From Haloarculaceae archaeon (lineage in GTDB: Archaea; Halobacteriota; Halobacteria; Halobacteriales; Haloarculaceae), in assembly GCA_028274885.1 (NCBI GenBank), contig JAQCMX010000023.1, forward strand, positions 1-6,875: a stretch of DNA of 6,875 nt. Direction: 5' to 3'. Position 1 is the stretch's first letter; every line of letters begins with the position of its first letter. The position numbers and the translations under genes were made by a program. Under the pieces are notes generated by a model. It did not search any database. It saw only the letters and a list, made by a program, of their open reading frames with translations, and had not been told where the DNA came from. Of this stretch, positions 1 to 5,011 are shown one piece after another.

Positions 1-11
1 GGGAGCGAGCA

Positions 12-18
12 TTTAAAA
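12..18 (+). promoter_or_regulatory. TATA box of the hel308-cgi121 operon
   Basis: The AT-only heptamer TTTAAAA lies in otherwise GC-rich sequence. Its centre is about 29 nt upstream of the hel308 ATG. Archaeal transcription normally begins about 25-27 nt downstream of the TATA centre, which places the transcript start within a few bases of the ATG. The mRNA is therefore probably leaderless, as is common in haloarchaea, and no Shine-Dalgarno sequence is visible before this ATG. The box is seen in the sequence; the transcript start is inferred. Confidence 0.6.
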
Positions 19-43
19 ACCGTCACCCACCAAACCCCCTGTA

Positions 44-2323
44 ATGGACGTAGCGGACATCCCCGGTGTACCGGAGTGGCTGCCCGACTATCTCCGCGAG
101 GACGGGATCGAACAGTTGTATCCACCACAGACGGAGGCGGTCGAGCGCGGGGTCACCGAGGGTGAGAACCTTGTCGCGGCCGTTCCCACAGCCAGCGGCA
201 AGACGCTCATCGCAGCGCTTGCGATGCTCGCGAGCGTCAAACGGGGCGGCAAGGCCCTCTATATCGTCCCATTACGTGCGCTCGCGAGCGAGAAGGAAGA
301 CGAGTTTGCCGAATTCGAGGCCTACGGGCTGGACGTAGGCGTTTCGACGGGCAATTACGAGTCCGACGGGGGGTGGCTCGCCGACAAGGACATCGTCGTG
401 GCCACCAGCGAGAAGGTCGATTCACTGGTGCGAAACGACGCGCCGTGGCTCGACGATCTATCCTGTGTGGTCGCCGATGAGGTTCACCTCGTCGACGACG
501 ACGAGCGCGGCCCAACTCTCGAGGTGACACTCGCCAAACTTCGCTCACTCAACCCCCACCTGCAACTGGTCGCGCTGTCGGCCACCATCGGCAACGCCGA
601 CGAACTGGCCGAGTGGCTCGACGCCGCCCTGGTCGACACCGACTGGCGGCCAATCGAGTTGCGCAAGGGTGTCCATTACGGCGACGCAGCACACTTAGAG
701 GACGGAAACCAGCAGCCCGTTCCGGTCCGGTCGAATGAGGACCAACCGGCCGCAATCGTCCGGGACACACTCGCCGACGATGGCTCGACGCTCGTGTTCG
801 TCAACTCTCGTCGCAACGCCGAGGCCGCAGCACGGCGGTTAGCGACCACGACCGATGAGTTTCTCACGGGCGAGGAGGAAGACCGCCTCGCTGACATCGC
901 AGACCGGATCAGGGACGTAAGCGACACCGATACCAGCGAGGACCTCGCGGAAGCGGTCGAGCGGGGCGCAGCCTTCCACCACGCTGGGCTGACCCGACAG
1001 CACCGGACACTCGTCGAGGAGGCCTTCCGCGACCGACTCCTGAAAGTCGTCTCCGCGACACCCACGCTGGCCGCGGGTGTCAACACACCTTCACGACGTG
1101 TGGTCGTGCGAGACTGGCGCCGCTACGATGGCTCTGTCGGCGGCATGCAGCCACTCTCGGTGCTCGAGGTCCACCAGATGATGGGCCGTGCCGGCCGTCC
1201 CGGCCGCGACCCGTATGGCGAAGCCTTCCTGCTCGCCAAGAGCCACGACGAACTCGACGAGCTGTTCGAACGCTACGTCTGGGCGGAACCGGAGCCAGTC
1301 CGCTCGAAACTCGCCGCCGAACCTGCACTGCGGACCCACATCCTCGCGACAGTCTCCTCGGGCTTTGCTCGCTCCCGCGAGGGGCTGCTCGAGTTCCTCG
1401 AGGGAACCCTGTACGCCGAACAGACCACAGCGCGTGACCGTCTCGAAACAGTGACAGACGAGGTGATCGACTACCTCGAGATGAACGACTTTCTCGAACG
1501 CGACGGTGAGACGCTCGAAGCGACGGGGATCGGTCACACAGTCTCGCGGCTCTATCTCGACCCGATGAGTGCGGCGGAGATCCTCGATGGGCTCCGGGAC
1601 GCCCAGCACCCGACCGCACTCGGCTTGTACCACCTGGTGAGTCGGACGCCGGATATGTACGAACTGTACCTTCGCTCGGGCGACGAGGAGGAGTACACGA
1701 TGGCCGCCTACGAGCGCGAGTCAGAACTGCTCGGCCGTGCCCCCTCGGAGTTCGAGGAGCGCTTCGAGGACTGGCTGTCGGCACTCAAGACCGCGAAACT
1801 GCTCGAGGACTGGGCCAGCGAAACCGACGAGGAACGGCTCACCGACCGGTACGATGTCGGGCCGGGCGACATCCGTGGTAAGGTCGACACCGCACAGTGG
1901 CTGCTCGGTGCTGCGGAGTCGCTGTCATCGGAACGGAATCTCGGGGTGGGTAACGCGGTCCGTGAGGCCCGCATGCGTGTCGAACACGGCGTACGCAGCG
2001 AACTGGTCGATCTTGCCGGCGTTCGCAGTGTGGGTCGTAAACGCGCACGCAGACTGTACGCTGCGGGCATCGAAACCCGGGCACAACTCCGCGAGGCCGA
2101 CAAGTCAGTCGTCCTGGCTGCTCTGCGCGGCCGGCAAAAGACCGCAGAGACGGTGCTGGAAAACGCCGGTCACCCCGAGCCATCGATGTCGACAGTCGAA
2201 GCCGCAGATCTGTCAGATCAGCCTGGCTCAGGGGCCAACGGAACGACAGCAGCGGATCGCGCCACGACGACCGAGACCGAAGACACCGACACAGAGGACC
2301 AGTCGAGTCTGGGTGATTTCTGA
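44..2323 (+). CDS. hel308: Hel308 (Hjm) superfamily-2 ATP-dependent DNA helicase
   Basis: The product is a 3'-5' DNA helicase of the archaeal Hel308/Hjm family, which unwinds forked DNA at stalled replication forks. The 759-residue protein shows the helicase motifs in order: Q-motif-like YPPQTEAV (26-33), Walker A PTASGKT (48-54), PLRALASEK (76-84), DEVH box (145-148), SAT (179-181), VFVNSRR (251-257), motif V around ATPTLAAGVN (338-347) and motif VI QMMGRAGRPG (378-387). A winged-helix region (about 405-500) and the ratchet domain (about 500-640) follow. Next comes a helix-hairpin-helix domain (about 653-705) with the Arg-Ala-Arg element at 667-669. A Thr/Asp/Glu-rich, probably disordered tail (about 710-752) ends in QSSLGDF, which fits a PCNA-interacting peptide. 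The tail makes the protein somewhat longer than typical ~700-720-residue homologues. The ATG is chosen because it fits the TATA box at 12-18. The stop overlaps the cgi121 start by one base, indicating co-transcription and coupled translation. Confidence 0.96.
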   Translation: MDVADIPGVPEWLPDYLREDGIEQLYPPQTEAVERGVTEGENLVAAVPTASGKTLIAALAMLASVKRGGKALYIVPLRALASEKEDEFAEFEAYGLDVGVSTGNYESDGGWLADKDIVVATSEKVDSLVRNDAPWLDDLSCVVADEVHLVDDDERGPTLEVTLAKLRSLNPHLQLVALSATIGNADELAEWLDAALVDTDWRPIELRKGVHYGDAAHLEDGNQQPVPVRSNEDQPAAIVRDTLADDGSTLVFVNSRRNAEAAARRLATTTDEFLTGEEEDRLADIADRIRDVSDTDTSEDLAEAVERGAAFHHAGLTRQHRTLVEEAFRDRLLKVVSATPTLAAGVNTPSRRVVVRDWRRYDGSVGGMQPLSVLEVHQMMGRAGRPGRDPYGEAFLLAKSHDELDELFERYVWAEPEPVRSKLAAEPALRTHILATVSSGFARSREGLLEFLEGTLYAEQTTARDRLETVTDEVIDYLEMNDFLERDGETLEATGIGHTVSRLYLDPMSAAEILDGLRDAQHPTALGLYHLVSRTPDMYELYLRSGDEEEYTMAAYERESELLGRAPSEFEERFEDWLSALKTAKLLEDWASETDEERLTDRYDVGPGDIRGKVDTAQWLLGAAESLSSERNLGVGNAVREARMRVEHGVRSELVDLAGVRSVGRKRARRLYAAGIETRAQLREADKSVVLAALRGRQKTAETVLENAGHPEPSMSTVEAADLSDQPGSGANGTTAADRATTTETEDTDTEDQSSLGDF

Positions 2324-2811
2324 TGGAGATCGTCGAGGGTCGCGCGTACATCGACGATGTCGAGGCGTTCGTCGACAAACTCGAAACCATCGAGGATGCG
2401 TACGGTTCGACCGTGCAAGCGTTCGATGCCCGGTACGTCGTCGACCGCAAACATCTCGAACGCGCTGTCGAACTCGCCAAGCGGGCATTCGACCGCGGGG
2501 AGACAATCGCCCGTAATCGTGGTGTTGAGATCCTGTTGTACGCGGCCGGTCGACGACAGATCGACCGGGCGATGGAAATGGGGGTTTCGACGGGTGATTG
2601 TCCGGTCGTGGTCGTCACCCTCGGCGGAGAGGCCGATCAGGCCGCACTCGCGGTAGCGGAGTTACTGGAATCCGAGCAGACACTCGGCGCGTACGAAACT
2701 GACCGCGTCCGAACCTTTTTCGACGTGACCGACCGCGAACTCGCCGCGACCACAGGAACACTTCCCGAGGTGATCCACGAACGGGTCACAATGCTCGTGG
2801 TCAAACGGTAA
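2323..2811 (+). CDS. cgi121: KEOPS complex subunit Cgi121
   Basis: Cgi121 is the small KEOPS subunit that binds Bud32 and the 3' end of tRNA during synthesis of N6-threonylcarbamoyladenosine (t6A) at position 37 of ANN-decoding tRNAs in the cytoplasm. Recognition rests on the family core GVEILLYAAGRRQIDRAMEMG read in two parts: GVEILLYAAGRRQI at 67-80 and the continuing helix DRAMEMG at 81-87, with the preceding Arg-Asn at 64-65. The 162-residue length is normal for the family. The remainder alternates short helices and strands and ends in a VTMLVVKR strand. The ATG shares its A with the TGA stop of hel308 (TGATG), so translation is probably coupled and no separate promoter is needed. The gene ends 57 nt before the convergent maoC stop. 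The helicase-Cgi121 pairing recurs in other haloarchaeal genomes as far as I recall; that recollection cannot be checked here. Confidence 0.9.
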   Translation: MEIVEGRAYIDDVEAFVDKLETIEDAYGSTVQAFDARYVVDRKHLERAVELAKRAFDRGETIARNRGVEILLYAAGRRQIDRAMEMGVSTGDCPVVVVTLGGEADQAALAVAELLESEQTLGAYETDRVRTFFDVTDRELAATTGTLPEVIHERVTMLVVKR

Positions 2812-2840
2812 CCCGTCAAGCGGACAGTTCCGTTTCGGAG

Positions 2841-2847
2841 AAAAAAA
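2841..2847 (-). terminator. T-tract terminator of maoC
   Basis: On the - strand a run of seven T follows the maoC stop codon by about 21 nt, after the GC-rich stretch CCGCCCGGCAGCGC. Oligo-T tracts of this kind act as intrinsic terminators in archaea without needing a strong hairpin. On the + strand the 57-nt convergent gap shows no comparable T run, so how cgi121 transcription ends is not visible. Confidence 0.5.
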
Positions 2848-2868
2848 GCGCTGCCGGGCGGTCAGAGC

Positions 2869-3477
2869 TTAGCTCTCGGCGATCGTGTCGATCAGAATGA
2901 CCGCTTCGCCGTTGATAGCCACGTTACCGTCGTTGAGCACGCGGGTGGTGAGACGGTACTGATCGTTGCCCAGATCTTCGACAATCTCACACTCGGCGGT
3001 GATGCGGTCGTCGATGCGAACCGGGTTGTGAAACTCCATGTCCTGGGAGAGATAGATAACGAGCCCCGGCACACGTGCAAGTGCCGCGCTGATGAGCCCA
3101 CTCACCAGTGTTCCGTGCGCGATACGGCCCTTGAATCGGGTTTTTTTCGCAAACTCCTCGTCAAGATGCAGCGGGTTCGTATCGCCGCTCGTCGCTGCGA
3201 ACTCCCGAACATCCTGATCGCTTATCGTCTTGGTGAACTCGAATCGGTCACCGACGCTCAGTTTCTCCGTGGTTTCGACTGTTCGTTCCGTGTTCCACTC
3301 CGGCATGTCCTCCTCGGCCTGGATACGCTCTGCCGGGGCTGTGGTTTCGTCTGTGCCCGGCTCAACCCCCATCGCAGCAAAGGCGGCACGGTTGACTGCC
3401 ACCACACTTTCGAATACGTGTGAGGACGTTTCTGTCCACGTGTCCAGCAGCGAACTGTGGTGCGATTCGGAACTCAT
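2869..3477 (-). CDS. maoC: MaoC-family (R)-specific enoyl-CoA hydratase (PhaJ-like) with N-terminal extension
   Basis: This is a hotdog-fold hydratase expected to turn trans-2-enoyl-CoA from beta-oxidation into (R)-3-hydroxyacyl-CoA, the PHA synthase substrate. The 202-residue protein carries the hydratase-2 motif FAATSGDTNPLHLDEEFA (93-110), with the predicted catalytic dyad Asp99 and His104 and the supporting Ser97, Gly98 and Asn101. The overhang continues through FKGRIAHGTL (115-124). The hotdog domain occupies about 72-200. The first ~60 residues lie outside it: an amphipathic helix with LLDTWTETSS (10-19), then a Thr/Glu-rich linker. Single-domain PhaJ proteins are about 135-160 residues, so this extension is extra. 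Position beside and divergent from phaR-phaP-phaE-phaC supports a role in PHA monomer supply. The ATG fits the TATA box at 3501-3510; starting at the internal Met36 would remove the extension but would not fit the promoter. Other MaoC-type hydratase/dehydratase substrates cannot be excluded. Confidence 0.88.
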   Translation of the reverse strand: MSSESHHSSLLDTWTETSSHVFESVVAVNRAAFAAMGVEPGTDETTAPAERIQAEEDMPEWNTERTVETTEKLSVGDRFEFTKTISDQDVREFAATSGDTNPLHLDEEFAKKTRFKGRIAHGTLVSGLISAALARVPGLVIYLSQDMEFHNPVRIDDRITAECEIVEDLGNDQYRLTTRVLNDGNVAINGEAVILIDTIAES

Positions 3478-3500
3478 CTATGTAGATCTTTGAAGCACCT

Positions 3501-3510
3501 GTTAATAAAT
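3501..3510 (-). promoter_or_regulatory. TATA box of maoC
   Basis: On the - strand ATTTATTAAC lies about 29 nt upstream of the maoC ATG, the only AT-rich patch in that stretch. The predicted transcript start falls within about 3 nt of the ATG, so the mRNA is probably leaderless. This spacing is the main reason for choosing the upstream maoC start. Confidence 0.6.
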
Positions 3511-3514
3511 GGTG

Positions 3515-3572
3515 TGGGTGGTTCTGACCCGAAACCTGCCACCTCCTGGTGACGGGTACCACCCAACCACCC
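3515..3572. repeat. Inverted and direct GGGTGGT/ACCACCC copies upstream of maoC
   Basis: GGGTGGTT at 3516-3523 is matched by its exact reverse complement AACCACCC at 3565-3572. A second ACCACCC copy sits at 3558-3564, so the distal side is a direct repeat with 8-bp period (ACCACCCA then ACCACCCG). The copies lie immediately upstream of the maoC TATA box, where haloarchaeal activators and repressors usually bind. A regulatory role is inference only; short GC-rich repeats can arise by chance. Confidence 0.35.
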
Positions 3573-3678
3573 GCTCGTCGCTCCCTGCCCTTCCCGACTC
3601 TCGTGCCCGTTGTCCGAACCGTTACTCTGTATGTGCCACGGTCAATCTGTACAGCAGCGTACGTTTCTGGTACACTTA

Positions 3679-3708
3679 ATGGCAATCTATGGTATAGAAT
3701 GGTATCTG
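3679..3708 (+). repeat. Three tandem 10-bp repeats upstream of the phaR promoter
   Basis: Three consecutive 10-bp units read ATGGCAATCT, ATGGTATAGA and ATGGTATCTG, with shared core ATGGYAW. They end 8 nt before the TATA box, at about -68 to -39 from the predicted transcript start. The period is close to one DNA helical turn, so each unit would present the same face to a bound protein. This looks like a regulator-binding array, possibly for PhaR itself or an activator. Confidence 0.5.
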
Positions 3709-3710
3709 AC

Positions 3711-3724
3711 GCAAAATTTATATA
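3711..3724 (+). promoter_or_regulatory. BRE and TATA box of the phaR-phaP-phaE-phaC operon
   Basis: The A-rich BRE-like element GCAAAA (3711-3716) is directly followed by TTTATATA (3717-3724), a strong haloarchaeal TATA box. The box centre is about 31 nt before the phaR ATG, giving a predicted transcript start within about 4-6 nt of the start codon. It is the strongest promoter-like element in the window and probably drives the whole pha operon. Confidence 0.75.
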
Positions 3725-3733
3725 CCCTCAGGG
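3725..3733. promoter_or_regulatory. Small palindrome between phaR TATA box and start
   Basis: CCCTCAGGG is a 4-bp-arm inverted repeat with a one-base centre, abutting the 3' end of the TATA box and preceding the predicted transcript start. Bound protein here would block the polymerase, so it is a candidate autoregulatory operator for PhaR. The arms are short, and the call rests on position more than on length. Confidence 0.3.
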
Positions 3734-3751
3734 AGTACCCACCGTTGACCG

Positions 3752-4054
3752 ATGTCAGAGGACAGCGACGGGCCGATGTGGCCGCCAGAGATGTTCAAAC
3801 TATTCACAGAGACCAGCGAACAAGCGGTCGAACAACAGCGGGAACTGTTCGAACAGCTGCTGGATGCAGGCATGTCCGGAGGGATGGACATGAACCAGCT
3901 CGGTGCGATGACCCAGACGGCGATGTTTAAGACGCGTATCCAGAGCGGTGGCCGTATTTCGATCCCGGATGCCGAGCGCGAGGCGCTCGATATCGCGGAA
4001 GGTGACATCGTCCAGGCCGTTGTACTTCCGGTCAAGCGCAACAGGAGTGAGTAA
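3752..4054 (+). CDS. phaR: AbrB-type PHA regulator PhaR
   Basis: This is a small AbrB/SpoVT-fold DNA-binding protein matching the regulator called PhaR in haloarchaeal PHA loci, which in Haloferax mediterranei is reported to control phaR-phaP transcription and to associate with granules. The 100-residue product has two parts. Residues 58-96 form the swapped-hairpin domain: FKTRIQSGGRISIPDAERE, then a helix with ALDIAEGDIVQAVVLP and a basic KR end. Residues 10-41 form an amphipathic helix, WPPEMFKLFTETSEQ followed by AVEQQRELFEQLLDAG, resembling phasins. A Gly/Met-rich hinge (41-53) joins them. It is first in the operon, two bases before phaP, and directly behind the TATA box that supports this ATG. 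The name is by analogy and synteny; no relation to the unrelated bacterial PhaR is implied. Confidence 0.85.
   Translation: MSEDSDGPMWPPEMFKLFTETSEQAVEQQRELFEQLLDAGMSGGMDMNQLGAMTQTAMFKTRIQSGGRISIPDAEREALDIAEGDIVQAVVLPVKRNRSE
4043..4050 (+). promoter_or_regulatory. Shine-Dalgarno site of phaP
   Basis: AGGAGTGA, inside the 3' end of phaR, matches most of the haloarchaeal anti-Shine-Dalgarno complement (AGGAGGTGA) and lies 6 nt before the phaP ATG. It supports that ATG as the start and indicates leadered translation inside the operon, in contrast to the leaderless first gene. Confidence 0.6.
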
Positions 4055-4056
4055 CA

Positions 4057-4422
4057 ATGGTCGGCTATGCGAACCCTCTCACCGCGACGTTCGAACTGCA
4101 GCGACAGACGATCACACAGAGCCAGGAGGCCCTCTCCCAGGGCGTTGAGTTCCAGCAACGGTTCTCGGAGGCGTTCGATGCCCTCGCCGAGGAACTCGAA
4201 GCGGGGACCGATACCTACGACGAACTCGCGCTCGATTACCTCGACACAGTGGACGATCAGATCGGGATGCTCGTGGAGGCACATGCAGAACTCGAGACCC
4301 GTTCGATCGAAACCACAGAGCGGATTACAGAGCAGTTCGAGCAGCTTCAGACGCAGGTCGAAGAGGTTCAACAGCAGGTCTGCGAGATTCAGGAACAGAC
4401 CGTCGACGCAGCTGACTCCTAG
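4057..4422 (+). CDS. phaP: Phasin PhaP, PHA granule-associated structural protein
   Basis: The product is a small coat protein expected on the surface of cytoplasmic PHA granules, where phasins control granule number and size. The 121-residue sequence is almost wholly helical. An N-terminal amphipathic segment, NPLTATFELQRQTITQSQEA (6-25), precedes a helix through GVEFQQRFSEAFDALAEELE (29-48). A long Gln/Glu-rich coiled-coil fills about 65-116, including FEQLQTQVEEVQQQVCEIQE (93-112). No catalytic motif, signal peptide or membrane segment is seen. It starts two bases after the phaR stop behind a good Shine-Dalgarno site and precedes phaE by 41 nt. Identification rests on helical composition, size and operon position; phasins are weakly conserved in sequence, so residue-level proof is limited. 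Confidence 0.82.
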   Translation: MVGYANPLTATFELQRQTITQSQEALSQGVEFQQRFSEAFDALAEELEAGTDTYDELALDYLDTVDDQIGMLVEAHAELETRSIETTERITEQFEQLQTQVEEVQQQVCEIQEQTVDAADS

Positions 4423-4452
4423 ATCGTCGGGGTCATTATTCCGCGCCCTTAC

Positions 4453-4457
4453 AGGAG
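4453..4457 (+). promoter_or_regulatory. Shine-Dalgarno site of phaE
   Basis: AGGAG ends 6 nt before the phaE ATG in the 41-nt phaP-phaE spacer and supports the chosen start. This spacer is the longest within the operon, but it has no convincing TATA box, only a weak CATTATT. Confidence 0.55.
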
Positions 4458-4463
4458 AACACG

Positions 4464-5009
4464 ATGAGCGATTCAGATCAGGTACAAAACGAGTGGAACG
4501 AGATGGTCGAACAGATGAACGATGCGGTCGCCGAGTCCGTCGAGCAGAATATGGCGGCTCAGGAGGCGTTTCTGAACTCCTGGACAGAGGCTCTCGACGA
4601 TTCGATCCCCGAGGAAAATGTCCTTGAGGAAGGCATTGACGGCTACAATAGTGCCGCCGAGGTGTGGATGAACGCAGCCGAAGACATCTTCGAGCGCGCG
4701 ACCGACGCCGTCGAAGGAAAAGATGTCGATCCGACGGAGTACCGTGATATCTGGCTGCAGTCGGCAAACGAGGCCTTTTCGGAGGTCATGTCGACGAGCG
4801 CATTCGCATCCGCGAACGGACAACTCGTCGAAGCCATGATGGAGATGCAACAGGACGTCGACGAGATGACCCAGGACACGATCGCCCAGATGGGGTTCCC
4901 GACCCGCGAGGATGTCGGTGAGGTCGGCGAACGTCTTGTCGAACTGGAACGTCGCCAGCACGAGGTTGAACAGAAACTCGACCGCATACTCGACGCAATC
5001 GAAGAGTAA
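4464..5009 (+). CDS. phaE: Class III PHA synthase subunit PhaE
   Basis: PhaE is the non-catalytic partner that forms the active class III synthase with PhaC. The 181-residue protein shows the haloarchaeal PhaE signature in its second half: YRDIWLQSANEAFSEVM (93-109), then a helix with LVEAMMEMQQ (121-130), then MGFPTREDVGEVGERLVELE (143-162). It ends in a heptad-like coiled coil (about 150-180, ERRQHEVEQKLDRIL). Bacterial PhaE proteins are about 350 residues, so this is the short archaeal form. The N-terminal third is acidic and helical with VQNEWNEMVEQ (7-17) and AFLNSWTEAL (35-44), phasin-like in character. The stop is two bases from the phaC ATG, which fits equal expression of the two subunits. 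No DNA-binding or catalytic motif is visible. Confidence 0.9.
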   Translation: MSDSDQVQNEWNEMVEQMNDAVAESVEQNMAAQEAFLNSWTEALDDSIPEENVLEEGIDGYNSAAEVWMNAAEDIFERATDAVEGKDVDPTEYRDIWLQSANEAFSEVMSTSAFASANGQLVEAMMEMQQDVDEMTQDTIAQMGFPTREDVGEVGERLVELERRQHEVEQKLDRILDAIEE

Positions 5010-5011
5010 CC

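Larger units (their letters stand above)
3478..3751. other. Divergent regulatory region between maoC and phaR
   Basis: This 274-nt gap separates two divergent PHA genes. The maoC-proximal end has a - strand TATA box and copies of GGGTGGT in both orientations. The middle (about 3573-3660) is C/T-rich on the + strand and shows nothing I can assign. The phaR-proximal end (about 3660-3724) becomes AT-rich and holds a 10-bp-phased repeat followed by BRE/TATA. Open frames that cross it have no start signals and no recognisable protein features. Confidence 0.7.

Noticed and set aside
1080..1784. 234-codon Arg-rich open frame antisense to hel308
   Set aside because: Arg/Pro/Ser-rich and basic, contrary to the haloarchaeal proteome, and fully inside the conserved helicase core.
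3610..3930. + strand open frame starting in the intergenic region with a CMCH segment
   Set aside because: It overlaps phaR out of frame, has no second metal-ligand pair for a zinc finger, and no promoter or Shine-Dalgarno site before its ATG.
4430..4463. Possible internal promoter before phaE (weak CATTATT)
   Set aside because: It is a poor TATA match, and the adjacent Shine-Dalgarno site points to leadered translation from the operon mRNA.
3718..4767. 349-codon open frame on the - strand across phaR, phaP and phaE
   Set aside because: It lies opposite three well-supported genes, has an Arg/Ser-rich composition unlike acidic haloarchaeal proteins in its first part, and shows no motif or promoter. 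Long antisense frames are expected in GC-rich DNA.
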